From NCBI RefSeq assembly GCF_015291645.1, contig NZ_CP030055.1, forward strand, positions 930,001 to 994,000: 64,000 nt of DNA, in the 5' to 3' direction. The position numbers and the translations under genes were made by a program. Source of the stretch: Bradyrhizobium sp. CCBAU 53340 (GTDB taxonomy: Bacteria > Pseudomonadota > Alphaproteobacteria > Rhizobiales > Xanthobacteraceae). This document shows positions 8,504-16,922 of this stretch, piece after piece (position 1 is the first letter of the stretch; every line of letters starts with the position of its first letter). The notes below the pieces were generated by a model, which saw only the letters and a program-made list of their open reading frames with translations, was not told the DNA's origin and did not search any database.

Positions 8504-8532
8504 CTGTCATCGCATCGTCATGACGATGTCAT
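8504..8532 (+). promoter_or_regulatory. Pho-box-like triple repeat upstream of acyltransferase-phnM operon
   Basis: Three half-sites CTGTCAT, TCGTCAT and ATGTCAT follow each other at exact 11-base intervals. The first pair matches the Pho-box consensus at 12 of 14 positions and a third unit extends it. It ends 47 bases before the chosen start of the acyltransferase gene and points towards it. PhoB is known to bind such 11-base direct repeats; here it would switch on phnM under phosphate limitation. Confidence 0.68.
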
Positions 8533-8579
8533 CGAGCCGCTCGAAGAGATGCGTCCGCCCTCGAATTCCCGGATGCAAC

Positions 8580-9236
8580 ATGGCCAAGGTGCTATCGGTC
8601 GAGCCGACCATCGATCCTTCGGCGAAGCTGCGCGAGACCAGGCTCGGCGCCTACACCGAGGTCGGCGCCCGCACGATCTTGCACGAAGTCGCGATGGGCG
8701 ACTATTCCTATGTCGTCAACGACGCGCAGATCACCTACGCCACCATCGGGAAGTTCTGCTCGATCGCGGCGATGACGCGGATCAATCCCGGCAATCATCC
8801 GATGCATCGTGCCACGCAGGCGCATTTCACTTACCGTTCAAGTGCCTACTTTCCGGGCGAAAGCGATGACACCGATTTCTTCGACTGGCGGCGCCGGCAT
8901 CACGTCCATATCGGCCATGACGTCTGGATCGGCCACGGCGCGATCGTGCTGCCGGGACGCAACATCGGCACCGGCGCGGTCATTGCGGCGGGCGCCATCG
9001 TCACCAAGGACGTGCCGGCCTATACCATCGTCGCCGGCAATCCCGCGCGGATCGTGCGGCGGCGGTTCTCGGAAGAGATTGCCGGACGGCTGGCCAAGCT
9101 GGCATGGTGGGACTGGGATCACGACAAATTGCGCGACGCGCTGCCCAATTTCCGCACGCTCGCAATTGAAGATTTCCTGTCGGCATACGAAGCAGGGAAT
9201 CCTTCCTGTGCGAGCAAACAAAGCGCGGTCGCGTGA
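8580..9236 (+). CDS. phosphonate-cluster hexapeptide-repeat acyltransferase
   Basis: Left-handed beta-helix acyltransferase, 218 residues, of the type found within phn clusters (often labelled chloramphenicol-acetyltransferase-like). Hexapeptide repeats run through the middle (for example [20 protein letters not shown]) and the C-terminal half ([20 protein letters not shown]). The catalytic-type His follows in the same region. The ATG at 8580 was chosen because the family begins here; an open frame extends further upstream but through the Pho-box region. The stop overlaps the phnM start (GTGA). The substrate is not established; acetylation of aminoalkylphosphonates, as done by the unrelated PhnO, is a guess. 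Confidence 0.85.
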   Translation: MAKVLSVEPTIDPSAKLRETRLGAYTEVGARTILHEVAMGDYSYVVNDAQITYATIGKFCSIAAMTRINPGNHPMHRATQAHFTYRSSAYFPGESDDTDFFDWRRRHHVHIGHDVWIGHGAIVLPGRNIGTGAVIAAGAIVTKDVPAYTIVAGNPARIVRRRFSEEIAGRLAKLAWWDWDHDKLRDALPNFRTLAIEDFLSAYEAGNPSCASKQSAVA

Positions 9237-10426
9237 CAGACATTTTCATCGAGGGTGGCCGGACCCTGGTCGGCTCCGAGTTCACTGAGACTTCAGTCGC
9301 GGTTTCCGGAACCGACATTGTGCAGATCGACGCGCCTCGCGGCCGCGCGCGGCTGGCGATCGATGCTCGCAATTTGCTGGTGCTGCCCGGCATCGTCGAC
9401 CTGCACGGCGACGCCTTCGAGCGGCAGATGATGCCGCGCGCCAGCGTCGATTTCCCGATCGACGTCGCGCTCGCCGACACCGACCGCCAGGTCATCAGCA
9501 ACGGCATCACCACGGTGTTCCACGCCACGACCTGGTCGTGGGAGCCGGGCTTGCGCAGCGGCGACAATGCAAGGCGCCTGCTCGAGGCGATCGAGCGCCA
9601 GCGTCCGCACTTCGCCGCCGATACGCGCTTTCACCTGCGGCACGAGACCTACAATCTCGATGCCGAGGCCGAGATCGGACAGTGGCTCGCCGAGGGGCGC
9701 GTCGATCTGTTCGCGTTCAACGACCACATGGACGGGGTCGTCGCCGACATCTCCAATCCCCGCAAGCGCAACCGCATGGTGGAGCGCACGGGGTTGTCGA
9801 GCGAAGCGTTCGACAGGCTCGTCGCGAATATCGTCGCGCGCGCGGCCGACGTTCCGGCCTCGATCAGTCGGCTCGCGGCGGCAGCCCGCGCGGCCGGAGT
9901 GCGGATGCTCTCGCATGACGACGCGACGCCGGCGATGCGAAAGTCGTTTCGTGCCATGGGCGTGCGGCTTGCCGAGTTTCCGGTCAACGAGGAAACGGCG
10001 CGCGAGGCCGCGGCTGCTGGCGATGCCATCGTCTACGGCGCACCCAACGTCGTGCGCGGAGGCAGCCATACCGGCTGGACCAAGGCCTCGGACATGATCG
10101 CCAAGGGGCTCTGCTCGGTGCTGGCCTCGGACTATTATTATCCGGCACCGCTGCTCGCTGCCTTTCGCCTTGCCGCCGACGGCGTACTGCCGCTGACAGC
10201 AGCCTGGACATTGATCTCGGCGGGCCCTGCGCAAGCGACCGGCCTGACCGATCGCGGCACGCTCGCAGCAGGTCATCGCGCCGACATCCTGCTCGTCGAC
10301 GTCAGCATCCCGCTGCGGCCGCGGCTGGTCGCGGTGATCGCGGCCGGCAAGCTCGTGCATCTGACCGATGCAACGCGGCTGCTCGGCACGGCGGCGGCGC
10401 CGCGCGAGACTGTCGTTGCGGCATAA
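9233..10426 (+). CDS. phnM: alpha-D-ribose 1-methylphosphonate 5-triphosphate diphosphatase PhnM
   Basis: Amidohydrolase-superfamily enzyme, 397 residues, that removes pyrophosphate from the ribose-phosphonate triphosphate to give the substrate of PhnJ. Visible features are [19 protein letters not shown] (metal-binding region of PhnM type), [20 protein letters not shown] and a later MLSHDDATP that supplies the catalytic Asp region. It starts with GTG at 9233, overlapping the stop of the acyltransferase gene, so translation is coupled. Length is normal for PhnM. Confidence 0.94.
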   Translation: MTDIFIEGGRTLVGSEFTETSVAVSGTDIVQIDAPRGRARLAIDARNLLVLPGIVDLHGDAFERQMMPRASVDFPIDVALADTDRQVISNGITTVFHATTWSWEPGLRSGDNARRLLEAIERQRPHFAADTRFHLRHETYNLDAEAEIGQWLAEGRVDLFAFNDHMDGVVADISNPRKRNRMVERTGLSSEAFDRLVANIVARAADVPASISRLAAAARAAGVRMLSHDDATPAMRKSFRAMGVRLAEFPVNEETAREAAAAGDAIVYGAPNVVRGGSHTGWTKASDMIAKGLCSVLASDYYYPAPLLAAFRLAADGVLPLTAAWTLISAGPAQATGLTDRGTLAAGHRADILLVDVSIPLRPRLVAVIAAGKLVHLTDATRLLGTAAAPRETVVAA

Positions 10427-10444
10427 ATTGGTTATGCTCGCGTC

Positions 10445-11149
10445 ATGACAGGTTTTCCCCGCTACGCGATCTATTTCGCCGCCGGCGCCGACAATGCGCT
10501 CTCCCGCTTCGGCGCTGAGTTGCTTGGCTACGATTCCTATACCGGCGCCGAGGTTTCGTTTCCGCAGGATGCGCTGAATGTCGCGCCTGATTGGCCCGAC
10601 GTCGCCGCCGATCCCCGCAAATACGGCTTTCACGGCACGCTGAAGGCGCCGATGGCGCTGGCATCAGGCAGGACGGAAGCCGAACTCATGGCGGCTTGTG
10701 CAGCATTCGCCGGCAAGGAGCGGCCGATCCCGGTGATCCGGCCGGTCGTCGATGCCATTAGCGGCTTCATCGCCGTTATTCCAGCTGAGCCGGTGTCCGA
10801 ACTCCAGCAACTGGCTGCCGATTCCGTTCGCGATTTCGACGCCTTCCGTCCGCCGCTGACGGTGGAAGACCGCGCGCGCCGCAAGCCCGAAAAGCTCACC
10901 GAGCGGCAGCGCGACTATCTCGATCGCTGGGGCTATCCTTATGTGATGGAAGAGTTTCGCTTCCACATGACCCTGACGGGCCGGCTCGATGCGGACCGGC
11001 GCGGGCCGATCCTGGAGATGTTGCGGGACAGGTTTGCGGGGCTGAAGCTCGAGAGGCTGGCGATCGATCGCATCGCGCTGTTCAAGCAGGATGATGCGAA
11101 GACACATTTCCGCATCATCGGCGAGTGGACGCTGGCGCAATCTTCGTAG
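10445..11149 (+). CDS. DUF1045 protein, 2H-phosphoesterase-like, phosphonate cluster
   Basis: Protein of 234 residues belonging to the DUF1045 family that regularly accompanies phn genes. Two H-x-T motifs, H63-G-T65 (in GFHGTLKAP) and H174-M-T176 (in FHMTLTG), are the signature of the 2H phosphoesterase fold, whose members act on cyclic phosphates or RNA ends. It begins 18 bases after phnM and is most likely in the same operon. No phnP or phnN is in the window. Opening of the ribose 1,2-cyclic phosphate made by PhnJ would be a natural role, but this is inference. The stop codon lies inside a partial copy of the palindromic repeat seen at 4702. Confidence 0.85.
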   Translation: MTGFPRYAIYFAAGADNALSRFGAELLGYDSYTGAEVSFPQDALNVAPDWPDVAADPRKYGFHGTLKAPMALASGRTEAELMAACAAFAGKERPIPVIRPVVDAISGFIAVIPAEPVSELQQLAADSVRDFDAFRPPLTVEDRARRKPEKLTERQRDYLDRWGYPYVMEEFRFHMTLTGRLDADRRGPILEMLRDRFAGLKLERLAIDRIALFKQDDAKTHFRIIGEWTLAQSS

Positions 11150-11176
11150 GGCTGGCAAAGGCGCGCTTGCGCCGTG
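11145..11176. repeat. partial copy of the palindromic repeat at 4702
   Basis: The stretch starting CGTAGGGCTGGCAAAGGCGC and ending in TTGCGCCGTG matches the left arm and centre of the repeat at 4702-4795 with few changes. The right arm is absent. It covers the end of the DUF1045 gene and supplies its TAG stop. Confidence 0.55.
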
Positions 11177-11199
11177 AGGGGGGCCGCAGGCGCCAAGCT

Positions 11200-11931
11200 C
11201 TAATTGAACGCCATCCCGCCACTCAGCGCGATCGTCTGCCCGGTCATGTAGGCGTTGTCGACCAGCAGCATAACAGCCTTTGCCACCTCGTCCGCCGTGC
11301 CGAAGCGGCCGAGCGGGATGCGACTGACGAGTTGCGGCTGGCTGCCCATCATGTCGGTCGCGATCAGCGACGGTGCCACGGCATTGACGGTGATGCCTTC
11401 CTTCACCAGCCGCGCCGCATAGCCGCGCGTGAGGCCCTCCATGCCGGCCTTGGAGGCATTGTAGTGCGGGCCGATCGAGCCGGCGCCGCGTGCGGCGCCT
11501 GAGGAGATGTTGACGATGCGGCCCCACTTGCGCGCGCGCATCGACGGCAGCACCGCCTGCGTGCACAGGAACGCGGATTTCAGGTTGACCAGGATGGTGC
11601 GGTCGAAATCGTCCTCGGTGAGATTGTCGACGCCGCGCGTGATGGCGATGCCGGCATTGTTGACGAGGATGTCGATCGGCCCGAGCCCGGCCGTGACGCG
11701 TTCGACCATGCCGGCCACGGCGTCCCGCCGAGATACGTCGGCGGGGGCGACAATGGCGCGTCCGCCCTGCTGTGCGATCTCGCCCGCCAGCTTCTCGGCC
11801 TGCCCGACCTGCTCGCGGCAGTTGATTGCCACCGCTGCGCCCGACGCGGCGAGGGCGCGACAGACCGCGGCGCCAATTCCGCGCGAGCCACCGGTAACGA
11901 GCGCCACGCGCCCCTTCAGATCGTCGGCCAT
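11200..11931 (-). CDS. short-chain dehydrogenase/reductase (FabG-like)
   Basis: Classical SDR of 243 residues. It has the NAD(P)-binding motif TGGSRGIG near the N-terminus, NNAG in the core, and catalytic Ser, Tyr and Lys in NISSGAARG and HYNASKAG. The ATG at 11931 is preceded by AAGGAGGAGGGCG, a strong ribosome binding site, so the longer open frame upstream was not used. The C-terminus (TGQTIALSGGMAFN) is typical of 3-oxoacyl reductase-like SDRs. It converges on the phosphonate operon and is not obviously linked to it. The substrate cannot be told. Confidence 0.88.
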   Translation of the reverse strand: MADDLKGRVALVTGGSRGIGAAVCRALAASGAAVAINCREQVGQAEKLAGEIAQQGGRAIVAPADVSRRDAVAGMVERVTAGLGPIDILVNNAGIAITRGVDNLTEDDFDRTILVNLKSAFLCTQAVLPSMRARKWGRIVNISSGAARGAGSIGPHYNASKAGMEGLTRGYAARLVKEGITVNAVAPSLIATDMMGSQPQLVSRIPLGRFGTADEVAKAVMLLVDNAYMTGQTIALSGGMAFN

Positions 11932-12123
11932 ATTCGCCCTCCTCCTTCTGCTCTGCCGGGGCGGGAGTTTACCATGCCGGCTGCGCAGAGCTGTTGAACT
12001 CATCGCGAGATGAAACGAGCTTGATGCCGCGACATGAGAGCCGATCACCAGCGCAACCGCGGCGGCATGCGCGTTTGCCCGCCGCGGCGCTGTTTCTCGG
12101 CGGGCACCGGCGCCCGCCCCCTA

Positions 12124-12627
12124 TCAACTTCGGCGGCGCGCTCTGGTGCGGGCCGCCTTCTTGGCGGCGGCCGAGCGGACCTTGGCGCCTTTGGTCTGGC
12201 TCGCCTTCCGTGCGGCGGCCGAGCGCGAGGCTGCGCTTCGGCGGCTCGCGGCACCCTTGGCCTGCTTCGACAGCGCGCTTCGCGACGCGGTCGAACGCGG
12301 CTCCTTCTTCAGGACGCCTTCCACGGCCCGCGATACGCGCGGCCGGCGCTTCGGGGTGCGTTTGCCCTGGCCGACCTCATAGGCATATTTGGCGCTGCGC
12401 CGCGTCGCTTTCTTGGTGCGCCCCTTGCGCGGCGGCGGAAGGTCGACGCCGGCGCGCCGCGCCTCGGACAAGCCGATGGCGATGGCCTGCTTCGTCGAGC
12501 GCGCGCCGTGCTTGCCTTTCCTGATCTTGTCGATCTCGTCCTTGACGAATTCGCCGGCCTGGGTGCTGGCCGATTTGCCCGCGCGTCTGTCCTGCTTGGC
12601 TTTGCGAATGATGTTCTGTCTTGGCAT
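12124..12627 (-). CDS. highly basic histone-H1-like protein (DUF6496 type)
   Basis: Protein of 167 residues, very rich in Arg, Lys, Ala and Ser. The N-terminal 65 residues form a folded-looking region (EFVKDEIDKIRKGKHGARST, then KQAIAIGLSEARRAGVDLP) that I recognise as the DUF6496 type. The rest is a low-complexity basic tail (AAARKAS, AAAKKAARTRARRR) like the C-terminus of histone H1. This suggests non-specific DNA binding or nucleoid organisation, but function is not established. A GAGGGA element precedes the ATG. It stands alone between the SDR and the hydrolase. Confidence 0.75.
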   Translation of the reverse strand: MPRQNIIRKAKQDRRAGKSASTQAGEFVKDEIDKIRKGKHGARSTKQAIAIGLSEARRAGVDLPPPRKGRTKKATRRSAKYAYEVGQGKRTPKRRPRVSRAVEGVLKKEPRSTASRSALSKQAKGAASRRSAASRSAAARKASQTKGAKVRSAAAKKAARTRARRRS

Positions 12628-12693
12628 GGGTCGAGTTCCCTCTTAGTCGCAGGGATGTCCGACCGCAACGCGCGGGTGCGAAGATTGATCCTA

Positions 12694-13476
12694 TCAGCCC
12701 TTCAACGCCGCGAGCAGTTCGTCGGGCCGCTCGGCCATGATCATGTGGCCAGCGCCCGGTACGACAACGGTCTTCGCATGTGGAATCGCGCTCGCAAGCG
12801 TCTTGCCGGCCTTCGCCGGCGTCATCATGTCCCGTTCGCCGAGGATCAGTGTCGTTGGCACCTTCACGCTCGCAGCCGCAGTCAGCGCATTCGCGTAGGC
12901 ATTACAGGCCGACAAATCCCGGAACAGCACGCCCGGCTCGCAAGCCTTCAGCACGGCCTGCGCGCCGCCATGCATCCACAGACCCGGTGCGAGGCTGCCG
13001 CCGAGCTCGGCGTTGAAGCCGAGACCCCAGATCGAGACCATGTCGAGCGCGTCCTGCGAGTTGGCTTCGGCGGCCTTCAACAGATCCGGGCCGACCGTCA
13101 TGGTTGCAGCGGTGCCGATCAGGCTCAGCGCCGAGACCTTGTTGGGGTGACGCGCGGCAGTCTCCAGCGAGATCAGCGATCCCATGGAATGGCCGATCAG
13201 ATGCGCCTTGGCAGCTCCGGCTGCACCGAGCAGCGCCGCAGTCCAGTCAGCCATCTCGGCGATGCTCGCGAGCGACGGCCCGGACGAGCGGCCGTGACCG
13301 GGCAGGTCAGGAGCCAGCACGCCAAAACCGTGATGCGCGAACCAGCGCGTGTGCAGTGCCCAGGTCGAATGATCGAAGCCGGCGCCGTGGAGGAAGACGA
13401 CTGTGGGCAGCGACTTGTCGAACTCGCGGCCGCCGGTTGCGGCAAAGATCTCGGCGCCGTTGACGGAAAGCTTCAT
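12694..13476 (-). CDS. alpha/beta hydrolase
   Basis: Alpha/beta-hydrolase fold protein of 260 residues. The oxyanion region is LHGAGFDHSTW, the nucleophile elbow is GHSMGS (Ser), an acid follows in ILGERDMMTP, and the His is in GAGHMI. No signal peptide, so cytoplasmic. It starts 4 bases after the stop of the O-acetylhomoserine sulfhydrylase gene and is co-transcribed with it, but a shared pathway is not obvious. The substrate is unknown; esterase or lactonase activity is possible. Confidence 0.86.
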   Translation of the reverse strand: MKLSVNGAEIFAATGGREFDKSLPTVVFLHGAGFDHSTWALHTRWFAHHGFGVLAPDLPGHGRSSGPSLASIAEMADWTAALLGAAGAAKAHLIGHSMGSLISLETAARHPNKVSALSLIGTAATMTVGPDLLKAAEANSQDALDMVSIWGLGFNAELGGSLAPGLWMHGGAQAVLKACEPGVLFRDLSACNAYANALTAAASVKVPTTLILGERDMMTPAKAGKTLASAIPHAKTVVVPGAGHMIMAERPDELLAALKG

Positions 13477-13480
13477 CGTG

Positions 13481-14776
13481 TCAAACCTTCTGCGAGATGC
13501 GCAGCGCCTGCGCGAGATCGTCGATGATGTCGGAGGCGGTCTCGATGCCGACCGACAGCCGCACCAGCTCCTCGCCGATGCCGGCGGCCTTCAGTTGCTC
13601 GGCGTCCATCTGCTGATGCGTGGTCGAGGCGGGGTGGATCACCAGCGTCTTGGCATCGCCGACATTGGCGAGATGGCTGATCATGCGCAGGGACTCGATG
13701 AACTTGCGCCCCGCGGGCCGGCCGCCCTTGATGCCGAAGGAGATGATCGAGCCGGCGCCACGCGGCAGCAGTGTCTTGGCGAGCTGATAGTCCGTGTGGT
13801 CCTCGAGCGAGGGATGCAGCACCCAGTCGACGGCCTTGTTGGACTTGAGCGCCTCCAGCACGAGATGCGTGTTCTGCATGTGCCGATCCATACGCACACC
13901 GAGCGTCTCCACCCCCTGTAGCAGCTGGAACGCGTTGGTCGGCGATAGACACGCGCCGAAATCCCGCAGGCCCTCGGTCCGCGCGCGCATGATGAAGGCC
14001 GCGGTGCCGAACTGCTCGTCGAAGACGATGCCGTGATAGCCGCCATAGGGTTCGGTCAGCACGCCAAATTTGCCGGACGCCCGCCAGTCGAAGCGGCCGC
14101 CATCGATGATGGCGCCGCCGATCGCGATGCCGTGGCCGCCGATCCATTTGGTCGCCGAATGCATCACGATGTCGGCGCCGAGCTCGATCGGCCGGCTGAG
14201 ATAGGGCGTAGCAAAAGTGTTGTCGATCAAGAGCGGGATCTTCGCCTCATGCGCGATTCCCGCGACCTTGGGGATATCGAGCACCTCGAGCCCGGGGTTG
14301 CCGATGGTCTCGCCGATCACCAGCTTCGTGTTCGGCCCGATCGCCTTCCGGAATGCGTCGTGATCGCGCGGCTTCACGAAGGTCGTGGTGATGCCGAAGC
14401 GTGGCAGCGTATGGGCCAAGAGATTGATGGTGCCGCCGTAGAGCGAGCTCGACGCCACGATGTGGTCGCCGGCATTGAGCAGCGTCGCGATGGCCAGATG
14501 CAGCGCGGCCATGCCGCTCGCAGTGCAGATCGCGCCAATGCCGCCTTCCAGCGCCGCGAGCCGCTCTTCCAGCACGCCGGTGGTCGGATTGGAGATGCGC
14601 GTATAGATGTGGCCGGCGCGCTCGAGGTTGAACAGCGCCGCCGCATGGTCGGAATCCTGGAATACGTAGGACGTGGTCTGGTAGATCGGCACCGCACGGG
14701 CGCCGGTCACGGGATCCGGATGCTGGCCCGCATGCAGGCTCAGGGTCTCGAAGGCGGGTGGTTTGGGCGCGGGCAT
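13481..14776 (-). CDS. metY: O-acetylhomoserine sulfhydrylase (MetY type)
   Basis: PLP enzyme of the Cys/Met metabolism family, 431 residues from the ATG at 14776 (MPAPKPPAFETLSLHAGQHP); a TTG four codons upstream is less likely. It makes homocysteine from O-acetylhomoserine and sulfide. The PLP-binding lysine is K210 in SATKWIGGHG. The pattern TRISNPTTGVLEERLAALEG and a length above 420 distinguish this group from the shorter cystathionine synthases. Followed after 4 bases by an alpha/beta hydrolase gene. Upstream is a palindromic repeat. No riboswitch-like structure was recognised before it. Confidence 0.9.
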   Translation of the reverse strand: MPAPKPPAFETLSLHAGQHPDPVTGARAVPIYQTTSYVFQDSDHAAALFNLERAGHIYTRISNPTTGVLEERLAALEGGIGAICTASGMAALHLAIATLLNAGDHIVASSSLYGGTINLLAHTLPRFGITTTFVKPRDHDAFRKAIGPNTKLVIGETIGNPGLEVLDIPKVAGIAHEAKIPLLIDNTFATPYLSRPIELGADIVMHSATKWIGGHGIAIGGAIIDGGRFDWRASGKFGVLTEPYGGYHGIVFDEQFGTAAFIMRARTEGLRDFGACLSPTNAFQLLQGVETLGVRMDRHMQNTHLVLEALKSNKAVDWVLHPSLEDHTDYQLAKTLLPRGAGSIISFGIKGGRPAGRKFIESLRMISHLANVGDAKTLVIHPASTTHQQMDAEQLKAAGIGEELVRLSVGIETASDIIDDLAQALRISQKV

Positions 14777-14864
14777 GCGTGGCCTCAAAGGTCGGTCGGC
14801 GATGGCGGCCCTTGTGCCATAAAAACGAGGGGCACGTCAGCCCATTGACAGTTCACAAGAGGTC

Positions 14865-14948
14865 GTCATGCCCGGGCTTGTCCCGGGCATCCACGTTCTT
14901 CGTGCGGTTGGGATAGGCGTGGATGGCCGGGACAAGCCCGGCCATGAC
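14865..14948. repeat. palindromic repeat, family A, copy 1
   Basis: Arms GTCATGCCCGGGCTTGTCCC... and ...GGGACAAGCCCGGCCATGAC pair to a long stem with a short centre. The same element occurs in the opposite orientation at 20583-20670. It sits between metY and iclR. No transposase is associated. I recall this type as a common dispersed repeat in Bradyrhizobium. Confidence 0.8.
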
Positions 14949-15011
14949 GCTGTGGCGACTTCAGCACGCCCAACGCTGAGCTCGAGCGTTTGGTTCTGCC
15001 GAAAAGCGATA

Positions 15012-15812
15012 CTAACCTCGAATAGCCTGTTCAATGATCCGCGTCTCCCGCAGCAAGATCTCCGCAACCTCCTGCTCGCGGCGCGGGCCGAGCCTCGTTC
15101 GAACGGCGGAGACGGTCATCGCCGCCGCCGGCCGCCCGTCCGGCGTCTTGATCCAGGTCGAGATCGATTTGGTGCCATGGACGAGGCCGATCTCCCGCAT
15201 GCCGTATCCACGCCGCCGTGCCGCGGTCACCTGTCCGAGCACGGTCGCGGCATCGGTACGATAGGTCTCGAACCTTTTCTCATTCGCCGCGACGAGCTTT
15301 CGTGCATCCAGCGCCGGCAGCGCAGCGAGGATGGCAACGCCTGCGCTGGAGACACCGAGCGGGCGGCGCGCGCCGACCTCGATCGACAGCACCTGGATCG
15401 GATAGGCGCCGATCCTGCGGTCGACGCACAGCGTGTCGTTGCCGGTTCGCACCGTCAAAAACAGCGTATCGCCGATCTCGGCGGAGGCGCGCCGCAGCGA
15501 AGGGTCCGCGGCGACTAGCAGCGGCGAGGGCCGGGGACGCGCAAGCGCCAACTCCGGCACCTGGTTGCCGATCGCGTAGCGGCCGGTCCGATCGTGCCGC
15601 TCGACGATGCCTTCCTCGATCAGCACGTGAACGATGCGGTGCACGGTCGGGCGCGTGAGACCGGTCGCCTGCACGACCTCGGCCAATGGCACACCGTCCT
15701 CGCGGCCGGCGGCAAGAATACGCAGCACCGACAGTGCGCGGCGGATCGCCTGGGCGCCTTGCCGCGGTTCCGCTGCACCGCGCACGGGTCTTGGGGAATT
15801 GACCTTGTCCAT
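15012..15812 (-). CDS. IclR-family transcriptional regulator
   Basis: Regulator of 266 residues. An N-terminal winged helix (RRALSVLRILAAGREDG, then LAEVVQATGLTRPTVHRIVH) is followed by the IclR effector domain (GDTLFLTVRTGNDTLCVDRR; RPLGVSSAGVAILAALPA). The ATG at 15812 gives MDKVNSPRPVRGAAEP; the open frame runs further upstream but the extra residues are not IclR-like. It is divergent from the catabolic operon beginning at 15954, with a perfect palindrome over its own start codon, so it most likely controls both units. The effector is presumably the aromatic-type substrate or an intermediate. Confidence 0.9.
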   Translation of the reverse strand: MDKVNSPRPVRGAAEPRQGAQAIRRALSVLRILAAGREDGVPLAEVVQATGLTRPTVHRIVHVLIEEGIVERHDRTGRYAIGNQVPELALARPRPSPLLVAADPSLRRASAEIGDTLFLTVRTGNDTLCVDRRIGAYPIQVLSIEVGARRPLGVSSAGVAILAALPALDARKLVAANEKRFETYRTDAATVLGQVTAARRRGYGMREIGLVHGTKSISTWIKTPDGRPAAAMTVSAVRTRLGPRREQEVAEILLRETRIIEQAIRG

Positions 15813-15824
15813 ATTGTGGACAAG
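15804..15824. promoter_or_regulatory. palindrome over iclR start, probable IclR operator
   Basis: CTTGTCCA-TATTG-TGGACAAG is a perfect inverted repeat with 8-base arms. It covers the iclR start codon and lies 130 bases upstream of the divergent operon. Autorepression by roadblock is the simplest reading. The assignment to this IclR protein is by position. Confidence 0.6.
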
Positions 15825-15953
15825 AACCGCACAATTCGGTCGACAGGTAAAGCCCGGAAGCGACAGATAGCGTCCCATCTGGAGGCGCTGCCGGTGGCGC
15901 CGGAGAGCAACAAGAATAAGGGGGCGGCCGGATCTGCCTTTCGGGAGGTTGGG

Positions 15954-16919
15954 ATGAGATCGCTCTGGATAGCAGTGGTCGCGCTGGCCGCGACGCTGGC
16001 AGGGCCAGCATCTGGCCAGCAATGGCCGGCGCGCAGCGTCAAGCTGATCGTGCCTTATCCCGCCGGCGGCAATGTCGACAGTGCCGCGCGCATCGTCGCC
16101 GACAAGCTCCAGGAAAAGCTCGGCCAGCCCTTCATCATCGAGAACAAGGCCGGCGCCGGTGGCATGATCGCGGGCGAGGCCTTCGCGAAATCGGCGCAGG
16201 ACGGTTACACGCTGTTCGTCGGCGCCAACGGACCGGTGCTGTTCGCGCCCGAGATCAACAAGCGCGACGCCTACAACTGGAAAAAAGACTTCCTGCCGAT
16301 CTCGACCATCTCAATGACGCCGCTGGTGCTCGAGGTGCATCCGTCTGTGCCGGCCAACACCTTCAAGGAGTTCATCGACCTCGCCAAGCGCGAGCCCGGC
16401 AAGCTGACCATGGCCTCGCCCGGTCCCGGCACCACCAATCATCTGCTCAGCGAGCTGATGCAGTCGAGCCTCGATCTGCAATGGGTCACGGTGCACTACC
16501 GCGGCAATGCGCCTGCCATCAACGATCTGCTCGGCGGCCAGGTGCAGTTCGCCTTCGACCAACTCACGGTCAGCCTTCAGCACATCAAGGCCGGCCTGTT
16601 CCGCGCGCTCGCCGTCACCAGCCCGCACCGGCTGAAATCGCTGCCCGACGTGCCGACCTTCGCCGAGCTCGGCTACAAGGACTTCGACGGCCAGACCTTC
16701 ACCGGCCTGTTCGCGCCCGCAGGCACGCCGGCAGCCATCGTGGACAAGTTGCACGAGACGCTGACAGCGATTCTCAAAGACCCCGGTGTGATCGACAAAT
16801 TCGAAAAACTCGGCGGCGAAGCCGTCGCGATGACGCCGGACGAGTTCAAGGCCTATCTCGAGCGCGAGGACGCCAAGTGGATTCCGATCGTGCGCAAAGC
16901 CAACATCAGGGCTGACTGA
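15954..16919 (+). CDS. Bug/TctC-family tripartite tricarboxylate transporter binding protein
   Basis: Periplasmic binding protein of 321 residues with a signal peptide (MRSLWIAVVALAATLAGPAS, mature start near QQWPARSVKL). The family pattern VKLIVPYPAGGNVDSAAR and later GNAPAINDLLGGQVQFAFD mark it as Bug/TctC type, which bind carboxylates. The ATG at 15954 has GGGAGGTTGGG just before it; a longer open frame upstream runs through the iclR control region. First gene of the catabolic operon. No TctA or TctB membrane subunits are in the window, so it must work with a distant transporter or act as a sensor. Confidence 0.9.
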   Translation: MRSLWIAVVALAATLAGPASGQQWPARSVKLIVPYPAGGNVDSAARIVADKLQEKLGQPFIIENKAGAGGMIAGEAFAKSAQDGYTLFVGANGPVLFAPEINKRDAYNWKKDFLPISTISMTPLVLEVHPSVPANTFKEFIDLAKREPGKLTMASPGPGTTNHLLSELMQSSLDLQWVTVHYRGNAPAINDLLGGQVQFAFDQLTVSLQHIKAGLFRALAVTSPHRLKSLPDVPTFAELGYKDFDGQTFTGLFAPAGTPAAIVDKLHETLTAILKDPGVIDKFEKLGGEAVAMTPDEFKAYLEREDAKWIPIVRKANIRAD

Positions 16920-16922
16920 GCG

